Shown here one piece after another: positions 53,808 through 64,000 of a stretch of 64,000 nt of DNA. Within the stretch, counting starts at the first letter, position 1, and each line of letters starts with the position of its first letter. The notes under the pieces are model-generated. The model was given only the letters and a program-made list of their open reading frames with translations, did not search any database and was not told the DNA's origin. The stretch comes from Pectobacterium zantedeschiae (GTDB lineage Bacteria; Pseudomonadota; Gammaproteobacteria; Enterobacterales; Enterobacteriaceae), in NCBI RefSeq assembly GCF_004137795.1, contig NZ_NWTM01000004.1, positions 62,001 through 126,000 on the forward strand, given 5' to 3'. The translations under genes and the position numbers were made by a program.

Positions 53808-54401
53808 CTATAACTTCATATACGCACGTATGCCGTCGAGGAACATCTGCGTCGATAGCATCACCAGAATCAGGCCCATCAATTTTTCCAGCGCACTTAC
53901 GCCTTTCTCACCCAGCAACCGCAAGAACAAATCTGACATCAACAGGATGATGAAGGAGATCGTCCAAGCGATGAACAGCGCCAGCGTCAGGTGGGGTAAC
54001 TGATTGGGATACTGGTGGGAAAGCAGCATCAGCGCCGCGAGGATCGACGGCCCTGCCACCAGAGGAATCGCCATTGGCACCAGAAACGGCTCCTCTCCCG
54101 CTGGCAGACCGCTGCTATTGCCTTCCTGAGAAGGGAAAATCATCCGAATCGCGATGAGGAACAACACAATACCGCCGGAAATGGACACGGTTTCGGTGCG
54201 CAGATTCAGGAACGCCAGAATGTGTTCACCGGCGAACAGGAAAATCAGCATCAGTCCAAGTGCGATCAGCATTTCACGGATCAGCACTACACGTCGGCGT
54301 TTGGGGTCGAGGTGCTTGAGTACAGACATGAAAATCGGCAGGTTGCCGAGTGGGTCCATAATGAGCAACAGGAGTACCGTTGCAGAGATCATTTCTGTCA
54401 T
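53808..54401 (-). CDS. yhgN: MarC-family membrane protein YhgN
   Basis: 197 residues, the E. coli YhgN length, with six hydrophobic segments. MarC signatures: LLIMDPLGNLPIFMSVLKH at the N-terminus and AIPLVAGPSILAALMLLS in the middle, halves of an inverted repeat. Its transport function is not established despite an old link to antibiotic resistance. It is divergent from asd and keeps the E. coli neighbourhood gntU-yhgN-asd. Confidence 0.93.
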   Translation of the reverse strand: MTEMISATVLLLLIMDPLGNLPIFMSVLKHLDPKRRRVVLIREMLIALGLMLIFLFAGEHILAFLNLRTETVSISGGIVLFLIAIRMIFPSQEGNSSGLPAGEEPFLVPMAIPLVAGPSILAALMLLSHQYPNQLPHLTLALFIAWTISFIILLMSDLFLRLLGEKGVSALEKLMGLILVMLSTQMFLDGIRAYMKL

Positions 54402-54698
54402 GTTGGTTTTTTACTCCCAAAACCGTATTTCCTGACCGGGGCCATCTTCATGGACTGACCAACATTGTTATCCTGTGCCAGGTTGATGATATTAGAATGA
54501 CTGCTGAAAAATGCCGTACTATCGAATAAATTCACTTGCGACTTTATGTACATTTTGTAAGGTTGAACGACACGATAATTTACAGGTTTACGACACGACG
54601 CGCGCGACCTCTGCGGCAGATCACTGAGTCAGCAATAACTAAGCGCTATCGACGTTAGCCAGAATTCTTTTTGTTACCCCCAAAGCAGGACAGTTACC
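54402..54698. promoter_or_regulatory. yhgN-asd divergent intergenic region
   Basis: 297 bases with no gene. I looked for a lysine riboswitch before asd and did not recognise one. TTTTTGTTACCCCCAAAGCAGGAC precedes the asd start with AGGA as ribosome site. Promoters are not clear enough to place. Confidence 0.35.
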
Positions 54699-55802
54699 AT
54701 GAAAAATGTTGGTTTTATTGGCTGGCGCGGTATGGTCGGCTCGGTTCTCATGCAGCGCATGGTGGAAGAACGCGACTTTGATGTGATTCACCCGGTATTC
54801 TTTTCGACTTCTCAGCACGGTGAACCTGCACCGGCACTGGGTGGTCATCAAGGCGTGTTGCAGGATGCTTATAATATCGAAGCACTGCGCGCGCTAGACA
54901 TCATCATTACCTGTCAGGGCGGCGATTATACCAATGAAGTCTACCCAAAGCTGCGTGAAAGTGGCTGGCAGGGTTATTGGATCGACGCCGCATCCTCGCT
55001 GCGTATGAAAGATGATGCGATTATTATTCTGGATCCGGTTAACCACGGGGTGATTCAGCAAGGTCTGGATAAAGGCATCAAAACCTTTGCGGGCGGTAAC
55101 TGTACCGTCAGCCTGATGCTGATGTCATTGGGCGGCTTGTTTGCTAACAACCTAGTGGAGTGGGTTTCTGCTGCAACGTATCAGGCCGCTTCTGGCGGCG
55201 GTGCGCGTCACATGCGTGAACTGCTGGCTCAGATGGGGACACTGCACGGTGAAGTGGCGAAAGAGCTACAAGATCCAGCTTCTGCGATTCTGGATATCGA
55301 GCGTAAAGTCACGGCATTGACCCGTAGCGGTGCGCTGCCGACTGATAACTTCGGCGTGCCGTTGGCAGGCAGCCTGATTCCGTGGATCGATAAACAGCTG
55401 GATAACGGCCAGAGCCGTGAAGAGTGGAAAGGTCAGGCGGAAACTAACAAGATCCTGAGCACCAGCAGCGTCATTCCTGTTGATGGCCTCTGCGTGCGCG
55501 TTGGCGCACTGCGCTGTCACAGCCAGGCATTCACCATCAAACTGAAAAAAGACGTCGCGCTGCCGGAAATCGAACAACTGCTGGCAACTCACAACGACTG
55601 GGTGAAAGTGGTTCCGAACGATCGCGACATCACCATGCGTGAACTGACGCCTGCTGCGGTAACCGGCACGCTCTCCACGCCAGTGGGTCGTCTGCGTAAG
55701 CTGAACATGGGGCCGGAATACCTGTCCGCCTTCACGGTCGGCGATCAGCTGCTGTGGGGAGCCGCTGAACCGCTGCGTCGTATGCTGCGCATCTTGCTGT
55801 AA
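54699..55802 (+). CDS. asd: Aspartate-semialdehyde dehydrogenase
   Basis: 367 residues, the E. coli length. NADP-binding start [20 protein letters not shown]; catalytic Cys135 in [25 protein letters not shown] and [12 protein letters not shown] carry substrate-binding residues and the catalytic His. It reduces aspartyl-4-phosphate to the semialdehyde, the common precursor of lysine/diaminopimelate, methionine, threonine and isoleucine. In E. coli it is next to glgB; here two accessory genes lie between. Confidence 0.98.
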   Translation: MKNVGFIGWRGMVGSVLMQRMVEERDFDVIHPVFFSTSQHGEPAPALGGHQGVLQDAYNIEALRALDIIITCQGGDYTNEVYPKLRESGWQGYWIDAASSLRMKDDAIIILDPVNHGVIQQGLDKGIKTFAGGNCTVSLMLMSLGGLFANNLVEWVSAATYQAASGGGARHMRELLAQMGTLHGEVAKELQDPASAILDIERKVTALTRSGALPTDNFGVPLAGSLIPWIDKQLDNGQSREEWKGQAETNKILSTSSVIPVDGLCVRVGALRCHSQAFTIKLKKDVALPEIEQLLATHNDWVKVVPNDRDITMRELTPAAVTGTLSTPVGRLRKLNMGPEYLSAFTVGDQLLWGAAEPLRRMLRILL

Positions 55803-55879
55803 TTCACCTTGCTTGCTGGCGCAGCATCGGTTGGTGTTGCGCCAGTTTCATACTCAGATTACATCGAGAAAATAAACGA

Positions 55880-56365
55880 ATGAGTACCAACAGTGAAAAG
55901 GATATGTCACGGGTATTAACATGGGAAAATCAGAAATTTGTTGTTACGACAAATAATGATCTACTGGATATTCATGCCATACATTGCTATTTAACGCGTT
56001 CAAGTTGGGCAGAAGGCATTGATATTGATACTGTTCGGGAATCTATCACTAACAGCCTTAATTTCGGTTTATTTACTGACGATAAGCAGATTGGATTGGC
56101 GCGAGTCGTGACGGATTTTGCGACTTTTGGTTATCTCTGTGATGTTTATATTCTAGAAGAATATCAGCAGCAAAAGTTGGGAAGCTGGTTAATGGAATGT
56201 TGCCTTGACCATCCGGTACTTAAGCGGCTGCGGCGTATTATTCTACTGACCTCTACTGCTCCATGGCTCTATGAAAAAGCAGGATATTCTCCGATTAACA
56301 AAGAAAACTATGTCTGGACGATTACGCGTCCCGATATATATCAATCGAAGATTCACCCGGTTTGA
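55880..56365 (+). CDS. GNAT family N-acetyltransferase
   Basis: 161 residues. GNAT core with FGLFTDDKQIGLARVVTDFATFGYLCDVYILEEYQQQKLGSWLM; the last segment is the acetyl-CoA loop (Q/R-x-x-G-x-A/G-like), and WLYEKAGYSP is motif B. Substrate unknown. The ATG at 55904, with AAAAGGAT close by, is an alternative start. The gene is clearly more AT-rich than asd and glgB around it, suggesting acquisition. Confidence 0.82.
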   Translation: MSTNSEKDMSRVLTWENQKFVVTTNNDLLDIHAIHCYLTRSSWAEGIDIDTVRESITNSLNFGLFTDDKQIGLARVVTDFATFGYLCDVYILEEYQQQKLGSWLMECCLDHPVLKRLRRIILLTSTAPWLYEKAGYSPINKENYVWTITRPDIYQSKIHPV

Positions 56366-56399
56366 GTCACCCGTCAGACTAAGAATCATCTCCTGCTTT

Positions 56400-56428
56400 C
56401 AGGCCGTTTTCATCGCCTGATTTTATTC
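56400..56428 (+). terminator. Possible terminator after the GNAT gene
   Basis: CAGGC / GCCTG stem with a 10-base loop followed by ATTTTATT. The stem is short, so confidence is modest. Confidence 0.4.
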
Positions 56429-56456
56429 TGGAGACCTGACATGTTTATCCCCCTCG

Positions 56457-58175
56457 TCACGCCACGCTATCCATCTGTTCCAATGCTTTACGCGCTGAAA
56501 TCAGCGGGACGCGTACTTCGACCCGGGTAAATTTATCTGCTTCGCTGACCACCGTGATGCCATAGCGGTTGCCGTAGCGTGCTTTAATGCGGCGGTCGAC
56601 CAAATTCATGCCTAGCCCATCGCCACCGCTGCGGGGTTGATAGGTGCCAGCGTTATCTTCGACTGACAGTTCCAGCGTATTGGCATGCAGGCGTCCGCTA
56701 ATGTGGATGTGCCCGTTTTCAATCATCTGTGAGGTACCGTGCTTAATCGCATTTTCGACAATCGGTTGCAGGGAAAATGCCGGCAGTCGCGCCTCACGCA
56801 GCGTCTCAGGTAGCGAAATTTCTACCGTCAGGTGATCGGCAAAGCGCGCCTTTTCGATTTCGAGATAGGCATTAACGTGCTCCAGTTCGTCATTAAGCGA
56901 CACTTCATCGTTGCTGCGTTTGAGATTTTTACGGAAAAACGTCGACAGAGAGAGCACCAACTGGCGGGCGTGATCGGGATTACGTCGTATCACGGCGGAT
57001 AGCGTGTTCAATGCGTTGAACAGAAAATGTGGGTTGACCTGCGCGTGCAGCAGCTTGATTTCCGACTGCGCCAGCAGCTGTTTCTGTTGTTCAAAACGTC
57101 CAGTCAGAATCTGTGCAGAAAGCAGGTGGGCGATCCCTTCTCCCAGCGTACGGTTTATGCTGGAAAATAGCTTATTCTTGGGCTCGTAAAGCTTGATCGT
57201 GCCGACAACACGCTGATCTTCGCCACGCAGCGGGATCACCAGCGTGGAGCCGAGCTTACACTGCGGCGACACGGAACAGGTATAAGACACTTCGTTGCCA
57301 TCGGCGTACACCACCTGATTGTTGTCTATCGCCCGGCGCGTGTGTGATGACGTGATAGGCGCACCAACATTGTGGTGGTCGTCACCCACCCCGATAAACG
57401 CCAGTAATTTATCGCGATCTGTAATCGCCACGGCACCGACACCCAGCTCTTCATACAAAATACGGGCAACGCGCATACTGTTTTGTGGATTGAATCCCTG
57501 ACGCAACGCCCCTTCAGCGCGGGCCGCGATTTGCAGCGCCTTGGCGGAAAACGCGGAGGTGTATTTTTCAAAAATGGCACGTCGGTCGAGCAAGATACGC
57601 ATGAACATGGCGGAACCGATGGTATTAGTAATCATCATCGGTAGCGCAATATCCCTCACCAGTTCTGCGGCGTTATCAAATGGACGGGCGACCAGCAGAA
57701 TAATCGCCATTTGCAGTATCTCCGCAACCAGTGCGGTCAGGCCGACGACGAGGGGCTTAAAGAGCAGATCGATACGGTTGCGGCGTGCCAGATAGCGATG
57801 CAGTAGCCCGCCGAGCAGACCTTCGGCGATAGTCGACAGCATACAGGCCAGCGCGGTCATGCCTCCCATTGAATAGCGGTGTAATCCGCCCGTTAACCCG
57901 ACGAGAAAGCCAACGGAAGGGCCGCCCAGCATGCCCCCGAGCACAGCACCGGTCGCACGGGTATTGGCAATCGAATCGTCTATATGCAGACCGAAGTAGG
58001 TTCCCATAATGCAAAACACGGAAAAAACCAGATAGCACACCAGCTTGTGTGGCAGGCGAATGGTGACCTGCATTAGCGGGATAAACAGCGGTGTCTTACT
58101 GAGTAAATAGGCAATCACCAGATAAACACACATCTGCTGTAACAGGGAAAGAATGAGATCAATCTGGCTAACCAT
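56457..58175 (-). CDS. btsS: BtsS (YehU), LytS-family pyruvate-sensing histidine kinase
   Basis: 572 residues from the ATG at 58175; E. coli BtsS is 561. An N-terminal 5TM-LYT sensor (about 1-200) with LFIPLMQVTIRLPHK and GLHIDDSIANTRATGAVLGG is nearly identical to E. coli BtsS. A GAF domain follows (about 215-350, with GVGAVAITDRDKLLAF). The His_kinase domain carries the phosphorylated His in LHAQVNPHFLFNALNTL, and the HATPase has LPAFSLQPIVENAIKHG and GDGLGMNLVDRR. E. coli BtsS senses pyruvate and phosphorylates BtsR. No btsR lies beside it here, although the pair is adjacent in E. coli. Confidence 0.93.
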   Translation of the reverse strand: MVSQIDLILSLLQQMCVYLVIAYLLSKTPLFIPLMQVTIRLPHKLVCYLVFSVFCIMGTYFGLHIDDSIANTRATGAVLGGMLGGPSVGFLVGLTGGLHRYSMGGMTALACMLSTIAEGLLGGLLHRYLARRNRIDLLFKPLVVGLTALVAEILQMAIILLVARPFDNAAELVRDIALPMMITNTIGSAMFMRILLDRRAIFEKYTSAFSAKALQIAARAEGALRQGFNPQNSMRVARILYEELGVGAVAITDRDKLLAFIGVGDDHHNVGAPITSSHTRRAIDNNQVVYADGNEVSYTCSVSPQCKLGSTLVIPLRGEDQRVVGTIKLYEPKNKLFSSINRTLGEGIAHLLSAQILTGRFEQQKQLLAQSEIKLLHAQVNPHFLFNALNTLSAVIRRNPDHARQLVLSLSTFFRKNLKRSNDEVSLNDELEHVNAYLEIEKARFADHLTVEISLPETLREARLPAFSLQPIVENAIKHGTSQMIENGHIHISGRLHANTLELSVEDNAGTYQPRSGGDGLGMNLVDRRIKARYGNRYGITVVSEADKFTRVEVRVPLISARKALEQMDSVA

Positions 58176-58562
58176 GGGCTGGTCTCTTAATACATCATCT
58201 ATCAACATACACAATCGCCAAATTGTACTGCTTTTTGCTAACGGGCGAATCGATCTTTAAACAAAAGATGCTAATTATCCCGTGTCATAACTTATTCATA
58301 TAAATATAAACGGAAAAATTTGATCAGTTCTCAGATATTTCTCCGTTCTTTGACTACGCTGAATTAAGGGACGTGGTTCAAGAACTCTTTCATAGTATTC
58401 ATTATTTTTACACGTCGCCGTTATTCATTAGCAAGCTAATAACCCATTATTTTTATTGGATTTTTGTTGAAAACAAGTAACAGAAGAATATAAGCGCAAC
58501 GTAATGTGTTTTTTATGTGACTTGTTTATTTAATTCAAATGGTTAATCAGAGGATGGATACC
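58176..58562. promoter_or_regulatory. btsS-glgB divergent intergenic region
   Basis: 387 bases, strongly AT-rich in the last 200, with no gene. It must contain the btsS and glg promoters, but none is clear enough to place. CAGAGGA (58548-58554) is the glgB ribosome site. Confidence 0.4.
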
Positions 58563-60740
58563 ATGTCAGCGTTTTCTGAGGCGATTAATTCACTTATTTC
58601 CGGGCATTATGCCGATCCGTTTTCGCTGTTAGGTATGCATCATTCCTCCAAAGGTCTTGAAGTTCGCGCGTTGCTGCCAGATGCGGAGGCCGCCTGGGTC
58701 GTTGATGCCAGCAATGGACGAAAAATCGCCGAGCTGGAACGTATCGATGGACGCGGTTTTTTTTGTGGTCTGGTGCCGCGTCGGAAACAGGCTTTTCACT
58801 ACCAATTGGCTGTCACCTGGCGTGAAGAAACTTGGGTGATTGAAGATCCTTACCGCTTTGGCCCGCTGTTGCAGGATATGGATATTTGGCTGCTGGCTGA
58901 AGGTACCCATCTGCGACCTTACGAGCGACTAGGCGCACATCTGGAAACGCTGGATGGGGTTGAAGGCACGCGTTTTGCCGTTTGGGCGCCGAATGCTCAA
59001 CGTGTTTCGGTGGTGGGAGAATTCAACTTCTGGGACGGCCGACGTCATCCGATGCGCTTGCGCAGGGAAAACGGCATTTGGGAGCTATTTCTGCCCGATG
59101 TGAAAGCGGGGCAGCTCTATAAATACGAAATGATCGACAGTCACGGTAGCGTTCGGCTGAAGGCCGATCCGTATGCGTTTGAAGCGCAGATGCGCCCGGA
59201 CACTGCATCGCTGATTACGCCGCTGCCTGAGAAAGTCCCGACCAATGAGGCTCGCCGTGAGGCGAATAGCCTGCGTTCCCCTATCTCTATTTATGAAGTC
59301 CACCTCGGTTCGTGGCGACGGCATACGGATAACAATTTTTGGCTGAGCTATCAGGAACTGGCGAAGCAACTGATTGATTATGTACAGTACATGGGCTTCA
59401 CACACGTTGAGCTGATGCCGATTAATGAACACCCATTTGATGGCAGCTGGGGTTATCAGCCGCTGGGACTGTATGCGCCAACGCGTCGTTTCGGTACGGC
59501 ATCAGAGTTTAGAGCGTTTGTTGATGCGCTCCATGGTGCGGGTATCAACGTTCTGCTGGACTGGGTTCCGGGGCATTTCCCCGGCGACGAATACGGCTTG
59601 GCGCAGTTTGACGGCACCGCGCTGTATGAATACGCCGATCCGCGTGAAGGCTATCATCAGGATTGGAACACGTTGATTTATAACTATGGCCGCCATGAGG
59701 TGCGTAACTACCTGGCGGGTAACGCATTGTTCTGGATGGAGCGCTATGGCATCGACGGGCTGCGGGTAGACGCCGTGGCTTCCATGATTTACCGCGACTA
59801 CAGCCGCAGTGAAGGCGAGTGGGTACCGAACCATTACGGCGGTAAAGAGAACCTCGAAGCGATTGCGTTTCTGCGCTACACCAACCACATGCTGGGTCAT
59901 GCGGCACCGGCGGCGATCACGCTGGCTGAAGAGTCTACGGACTATCCGGGTGTCACGCTGCCGCCGGACTGCAATGGTTTAGGGTTTCACTACAAATGGA
60001 ATATGGGCTGGATGCACGACACGCTGGCTTATATGCAGCACGATCCGGTTCACCGCAAATACCATCACGATCTGCTGACATTCGGTATGTTGTACGCCTA
60101 CAGCGAGAACTTCGTGCTGCCGCTGTCCCACGATGAAGTGGTGCATGGCAAGCGTTCGCTACTGGATCGTATGCCCGGTGATGTCTGGCAGAAATTTGCC
60201 AATTTACGCGCCTATTACGGCTTTATGTGGGCGTATCCCGGCAAGAAGCTGCTGTTTATGGGCGGTGAATTTGCACAAGGGCGTGAGTGGAATCACGACG
60301 CCAGTCTGGACTGGCATCTGCTGGATGAACCGGAAGGATGGCATCGCGGTGTTCAGGCGCTGGTGCGCGATCTCAACCATTATTATCGCCAGCAGCCATC
60401 ACTGTATCAGCTGGATTTTCAGCCGCAGGGCTTTGAATGGCTGGTGGTGGACGATCGGGAAAATTCGGTTTTTGCCTTTGTCCGGCGTGATGAGCAGGGC
60501 AACGAAGTGCTGGTGGTCAGCAATTTTACGCCCGTGCCACGTTATGGTTATCGGATTGGCATTAACCAGCCTGGCGGCTGGCGTGAAGTCATAAACACCG
60601 ATTCTGTTCACTACAACGGTAGCGATCAGGGCAATGTTGGGACGATTTACAGTGAGGAGTGGGGCAGTCATCAACGCCATCACTCCCTTGTCTTGACCAT
60701 TCCGCCGCTTGCCACACTGTATCTGGTGAAGGAGGCGTAA
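58563..60740 (+). CDS. glgB: 1,4-alpha-glucan branching enzyme
   Basis: 725 residues from the ATG at 58563, chosen because AGAGGA lies 8 bases upstream; ATGs at 58554 and 58539 are in frame. Domains: N-terminal CBM48 repeats (about 1-220), GH13 barrel (about 225-610) and a C-terminal beta domain. Catalytic nucleophile Asp in [18 protein letters not shown] (near 405), acid Glu in [10 protein letters not shown] and transition-state Asp in [10 protein letters not shown]. It makes alpha-1,6 branches in glycogen. First of glgBXC; its stop TAA abuts the glgX ATG. Confidence 0.97.
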   Translation: MSAFSEAINSLISGHYADPFSLLGMHHSSKGLEVRALLPDAEAAWVVDASNGRKIAELERIDGRGFFCGLVPRRKQAFHYQLAVTWREETWVIEDPYRFGPLLQDMDIWLLAEGTHLRPYERLGAHLETLDGVEGTRFAVWAPNAQRVSVVGEFNFWDGRRHPMRLRRENGIWELFLPDVKAGQLYKYEMIDSHGSVRLKADPYAFEAQMRPDTASLITPLPEKVPTNEARREANSLRSPISIYEVHLGSWRRHTDNNFWLSYQELAKQLIDYVQYMGFTHVELMPINEHPFDGSWGYQPLGLYAPTRRFGTASEFRAFVDALHGAGINVLLDWVPGHFPGDEYGLAQFDGTALYEYADPREGYHQDWNTLIYNYGRHEVRNYLAGNALFWMERYGIDGLRVDAVASMIYRDYSRSEGEWVPNHYGGKENLEAIAFLRYTNHMLGHAAPAAITLAEESTDYPGVTLPPDCNGLGFHYKWNMGWMHDTLAYMQHDPVHRKYHHDLLTFGMLYAYSENFVLPLSHDEVVHGKRSLLDRMPGDVWQKFANLRAYYGFMWAYPGKKLLFMGGEFAQGREWNHDASLDWHLLDEPEGWHRGVQALVRDLNHYYRQQPSLYQLDFQPQGFEWLVVDDRENSVFAFVRRDEQGNEVLVVSNFTPVPRYGYRIGINQPGGWREVINTDSVHYNGSDQGNVGTIYSEEWGSHQRHHSLVLTIPPLATLYLVKEA

Positions 60741-62717
60741 ATGGCAGAATTGCAGACGGGCAAGCCGACGCCGCTGGGGGCAAGTTTTGACGGCAGTGGC
60801 GTGAATTTCGCGCTGTTTTCGGCGGATGCCGAGCGGGTAGAACTGTGTGTGTTTGATGAGCGCCAGCAGGAGCAGCGGATCGCGCTGACGGCGCGCAGCG
60901 GCGATATTTGGCATGGCTATCTTCCCGATGCGCAGCCGGGCTTACGCTACGGTTTTCGTGTCGATGGGCCGTTCGAACCGTCACAGGGTTTACGTTTCAA
61001 TCCGCATAAGCTGCTGTTGGACCCGTGCGCGCGCCAGCTTGATGGCTGGGTGGTAGATGACGCTAGCCTGCAAGGCGGAATTGACCAGCGAGATGAACGC
61101 GATAGCGCTGAGATCATGGCGAAGTGCGTGGTCACAGTAGAGGATTACGACTGGCAGGATGATCAACATCCGCAAACGCCCTGGAATCAGACGGTGATTT
61201 ATGAGGCGCACGTTCGCGGATTGACGCAACTGCACCCCGATATTCCCGAAGATATTCGCGGTAGCTATGCGGCGTTAGGCCACCCGGTGATGATTGACTA
61301 CCTGACATCGCTGGGCGTGACCGCGCTGGAACTGCTTCCGGTGCAGCAGCATGCCGATGAACCTCGGCTTCAACAAATGGGGCTGCGTAATTACTGGGGC
61401 TATAACGTGCTGCTGCCGTTTGCCGTGGATAATAGTCTGGCCGCAGGCGACGACGCGCTGAATGAATTCCGGGATGCGGTGAAAGCACTGCATAACGCAG
61501 GTATTGAGGTCATTCTGGATGTGGTGTTCAACCACAGCGCCGAACTGGACGTTGAAGGCCCTACGCTGTGCCAGCGCGGCATCGACAACCGCAGCTATTA
61601 CTGGCTGGGTGAAAGCGGTGAATATCATAACTGGACCGGCTGCGGCAATGTGCTGCGCCTGAATCATCCGGCGGTGATTGACTGGGTGATGGGCTGCCTG
61701 CGCTTCTGGCGTGAGGTCTGCCACGTTGATGGTTTCCGCTTCGATCTGGCTACCGTGCTGGGCCGTACTCCCGATTTTACCGCCGCTGCACCGCTGCTGT
61801 CTGCCATGAAAAACGATAGCCGCTTGCAAGGCTGCAAGCTGATCGCCGAGCCGTGGGATATTGGATATGGCGGCTATCAACTGGGTCAGTTCCCGACGCC
61901 GTTTGCAGAGTGGAGCGACCGCTATCGTGACGACATGCGCCGCTTCTGGCTGCATGGTGACCTCTCTCTCGGCGCATTTGCCCGCCGCTTTGCCGCTTCC
62001 AGCGACATCTTCCAGCAGCATGACCGCCTGCCTTACGCCTCTATCAACAAACTGACGGCCCATGACGGCTTTACGCTGCGCGATTTAGTGAGCTTCAACC
62101 ACAAGCACAATGATGCCAACGGTGAGGACAATCGCGACGGTACCGACAGTAACTTCAGCAATAACCACGGTACGGAAGGGATGGAAGCGGAGGATGACAT
62201 CCTTCAGCGCCGGTTGGCTAGCCAGAAGGCGCTGCTGACGACGCTGATTTTGTCGCAGGGAACACCCATGCTGCTGGCGGGCGATGAGCTGGGTCATAGC
62301 CAGCAGGGCAACAACAACGCTTACTGTCAGGACAATGAATTGACCTGGCTGCACTGGGAAAACGCGGATAGCACATTGCGCGAATTTGTCGCCGGATTGA
62401 TCCAGCTTCGCCGCACGATCCCGGCACTACAGCAGGAAACGTGGTGGCAAGAAGGCAATGGCGCGGTGCAGTGGTTGAACAGCGAAGGGCAGCCTTTGAC
62501 GCCGCCGCAGTGGGAACAAGGGGAGCATCAGCTACAGATTTTACTGTCTGGTCGTTGGCTTGTGCTGTTTAACGCCAGCCTGCATGGCGGCGCGTTCATT
62601 TTGCCAGAAGGCCACTGGCAGGTTTCACCGCCGTTTGATGAAACGAACCCGCCCGAGGGTGGAATCTGGCACGGACAAGCGCAGGCGGTATGCGTCTTGA
62701 TAAAACAGACCGCCTAA
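60741..62717 (+). CDS. glgX: Glycogen debranching enzyme GlgX
   Basis: 658 residues. CBM48 (about 10-110), then a GH13 isoamylase-type barrel with VNHS-like VFNHSAELD, nucleophile Asp in [14 protein letters not shown], acid Glu in [14 protein letters not shown], and [20 protein letters not shown]. It removes short limit-dextrin branches left by glycogen phosphorylase. It starts directly after the glgB stop with GGAGG inside the glgB end as ribosome site. Confidence 0.97.
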   Translation: MAELQTGKPTPLGASFDGSGVNFALFSADAERVELCVFDERQQEQRIALTARSGDIWHGYLPDAQPGLRYGFRVDGPFEPSQGLRFNPHKLLLDPCARQLDGWVVDDASLQGGIDQRDERDSAEIMAKCVVTVEDYDWQDDQHPQTPWNQTVIYEAHVRGLTQLHPDIPEDIRGSYAALGHPVMIDYLTSLGVTALELLPVQQHADEPRLQQMGLRNYWGYNVLLPFAVDNSLAAGDDALNEFRDAVKALHNAGIEVILDVVFNHSAELDVEGPTLCQRGIDNRSYYWLGESGEYHNWTGCGNVLRLNHPAVIDWVMGCLRFWREVCHVDGFRFDLATVLGRTPDFTAAAPLLSAMKNDSRLQGCKLIAEPWDIGYGGYQLGQFPTPFAEWSDRYRDDMRRFWLHGDLSLGAFARRFAASSDIFQQHDRLPYASINKLTAHDGFTLRDLVSFNHKHNDANGEDNRDGTDSNFSNNHGTEGMEAEDDILQRRLASQKALLTTLILSQGTPMLLAGDELGHSQQGNNNAYCQDNELTWLHWENADSTLREFVAGLIQLRRTIPALQQETWWQEGNGAVQWLNSEGQPLTPPQWEQGEHQLQILLSGRWLVLFNASLHGGAFILPEGHWQVSPPFDETNPPEGGIWHGQAQAVCVLIKQTA

Positions 62718-62752
62718 GCGCAAGCCATTAAAAGAATAATCAGGAGATAGCC

Positions 62753-64000
62753 ATGGTGAATAACGACAAGCATGACCCTCTGATGTTGGCAAGACAGCTC
62801 CCTTTGAAATCCGTGGCATTAATTTTGGCCGGAGGCCGTGGAACGCGACTGAAAGGGTTGACGGCGCTGCGCGCCAAGCCCGCTGTTCACTTTGGCGGCA
62901 AATTCCGCATTATTGATTTCGCGCTCTCTAACTGCCTGAACTCCGGCATTCGCCGCATTGGTGTGATTACACAATATCAGTCTCATACGCTGGTGCAGCA
63001 CATTCAGCGTGGCTGGTCGTTTTTGAATGCGGAGATGAACGAGTTTGTTGATTTGCTGCCCGCGCAGCAGCGCCATTCTACTGATCATTGGTATCGGGGA
63101 ACGGCAGACGCGGTTTGCCAGAATCTCGATATCATTCGGCGCTACCGTGCGGAGTATGTAGTGATCCTCGCGGGCGATCACATCTACAAGATGGACTACT
63201 CACGTATGCTGATTGATCACGTGGAAAAGGGGGCTGAATGTACCGTCGCCTGCTTGCCCGTGCCGCTGGAAGAAGCCAGCGCCTTTGGCGTCATGAGCGT
63301 GGATAAACAGCATCGGATCCTCGATTTTGCCGAAAAACCGGATAGCCCAACGCCGATGCCAGATAACCCCGATATGGCGCTCGCGAGCATGGGGATCTAT
63401 GTTTTTAATGCGGACTATCTTTATCAATTACTGGAAGCGGATCATAACGCGCCGGACTCTAATCATGATTTTGGGCAGGATCTGATCCCTAAGATCGTCT
63501 CGCAGCGTTTGGCTTGGGCGCACCCTTTTACTCTGTCGTGCGTCACGTCGGGTGAAGATGAAAACCAGTATTGGCGAGATGTCGGCACGTTGGAAGCCTA
63601 TTGGCGTGCCAACCTCGATCTGGCGTCAGTCACGCCGGAGCTGGATGTGTACGATCGGCACTGGCCGATTCGTTCCGCGATTGAATCGTTGCCGCCAGCC
63701 AAATTTGTTCAGGACCGTTCCGGCAGCCATGGTATGACGATGAACTCGCTGGTATCGGGAGGCTGCATCGTCTCTGGCTCGGTTGTCACGCATTCGGTGC
63801 TGTTCCCGCGTGTGCGGGTCAATTCTTTTTGCAGTATAGATTCGACGGTGATCCTGCCGGATGTCAACGTGGGGCGCTCCTGTCGTTTACGCCGCTGCGT
63901 GATCGATCGTGCCTGCCACTTGCCGGAAGGCATGGTGATTGGTGAAAACGCGGAAGAGGATAGCCGCCGTTTTTACCGTTCGGAAGAGGGGATCGTGCTG
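62753..64000 (+). CDS. glgC: Glucose-1-phosphate adenylyltransferase (3' end outside window)
   Basis: 416 codons from the ATG at 62753 remain open to the window end; E. coli GlgC is 431, so about 15 residues are missing. The nucleotidyltransferase signature [25 protein letters not shown] is near residue 25, with [16 protein letters not shown] and [10 protein letters not shown] for substrate and metal binding. The C-terminal left-handed beta-helix begins near residue 315. It makes ADP-glucose, the committed step of glycogen synthesis, activated by fructose 1,6-bisphosphate in enterobacteria. CAGGAG precedes the start. Third gene of the operon. Confidence 0.97.
   Translation, partial: MVNNDKHDPLMLARQLPLKSVALILAGGRGTRLKGLTALRAKPAVHFGGKFRIIDFALSNCLNSGIRRIGVITQYQSHTLVQHIQRGWSFLNAEMNEFVDLLPAQQRHSTDHWYRGTADAVCQNLDIIRRYRAEYVVILAGDHIYKMDYSRMLIDHVEKGAECTVACLPVPLEEASAFGVMSVDKQHRILDFAEKPDSPTPMPDNPDMALASMGIYVFNADYLYQLLEADHNAPDSNHDFGQDLIPKIVSQRLAWAHPFTLSCVTSGEDENQYWRDVGTLEAYWRANLDLASVTPELDVYDRHWPIRSAIESLPPAKFVQDRSGSHGMTMNSLVSGGCIVSGSVVTHSVLFPRVRVNSFCSIDSTVILPDVNVGRSCRLRRCVIDRACHLPEGMVIGENAEEDSRRFYRSEEGIVL

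Noticed and set aside
54402-54698. Lysine riboswitch before asd
   Set aside because: None of the conserved five-helix junction elements was recognised; the spacer looks unstructured.
56441-56530. 29-codon frame (MFIPLVTPRYPSVP...) with GGAG upstream, antisense to the end of btsS
   Set aside because: The ribosome-like site is good, but the frame is antisense to well-supported btsS coding sequence and resembles no known protein.
61275-62063. 262-codon minus-strand frame inside glgX
   Set aside because: Antisense shadow within the GH13 barrel coding region; long only because of codon bias in glgX.

Overview
The window is chromosomal DNA of a soft-rot enterobacterium, most likely Pectobacterium. 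The proteins are near-collinear with their Escherichia coli counterparts, and the gene order follows two E. coli chromosome blocks. Accessory functions such as uronate-polysaccharide use fit a plant-associated member of the order. The species cannot be fixed from the sequence alone. No rRNA, tRNA, CRISPR array, insertion sequence or prophage was seen.

Layout. (1) 1-4300: two MmgE/PrpD-family genes, the outer one cut by the window edge, divergent from an FCD-type GntR regulator, then a gene-poor stretch. (2) 4304-30153: the conserved hemCDXY / cyaA / cyaY / lptM-dapF-yigA-xerC-yigB / uvrD / corA / rarD / yigI / pldA / recQ / rhtC-rhtB / pldB / yigL block. An extra MFS gene (after cyaA), a cyclase-family gene and an AbrB-family transporter gene are interspersed. 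(3) 30236-37195: glycerol-3-phosphate use, glpTQ divergent from glpABC around a shared regulatory region. (4) 37426-37585: the Fur-regulated small RNA RyhB. (5) 37896-47257: an accessory locus with a LevR-type sigma-54 activator, a mannose-family PTS (IIA, IIB, IIC, IID) with a GH88 unsaturated glucuronyl hydrolase inside the operon, a Cof-type phosphatase and a secreted alginate-lyase-fold polysaccharide lyase. (6) 47466-55802: yhhW, a GH3 hexosaminidase, gntR, gntK, gntT, yhgN and asd. (7) 55880-64000: a GNAT acetyltransferase, the pyruvate-sensing kinase btsS without its regulator gene, and glgB-glgX-glgC, the last cut by the window end.

How the parts work together. The hem genes make uroporphyrinogen III. 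cyaA makes the cAMP that acts through CRP sites visible at cyaA itself, glpT/glpA and gntT. The gnt genes import and phosphorylate gluconate under GntR. The glg genes make and trim glycogen. The accessory locus reads as a complete route: extracellular beta-elimination of a uronate polymer, PTS import of unsaturated oligosaccharides, and intracellular hydrolysis by GH88. A sigma-54 promoter stands before the PTS operon.

The most notable observation is that the PTS operon has the order IIA-GH88-IIB-IIC-IID, which is the order known from streptococcal glycosaminoglycan-import loci. Here it lies in a Gram-negative genome between ryhB and yhhW, next to an unrelated lyase fold and a LevR-type activator. 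Other points are a RyhB with a predicted long 5' extension, a CorL-like leader peptide, a strongly folded GC-rich element between gntT and yhgN, a dispersed repeat family and small degenerate tandem repeats in gene gaps.
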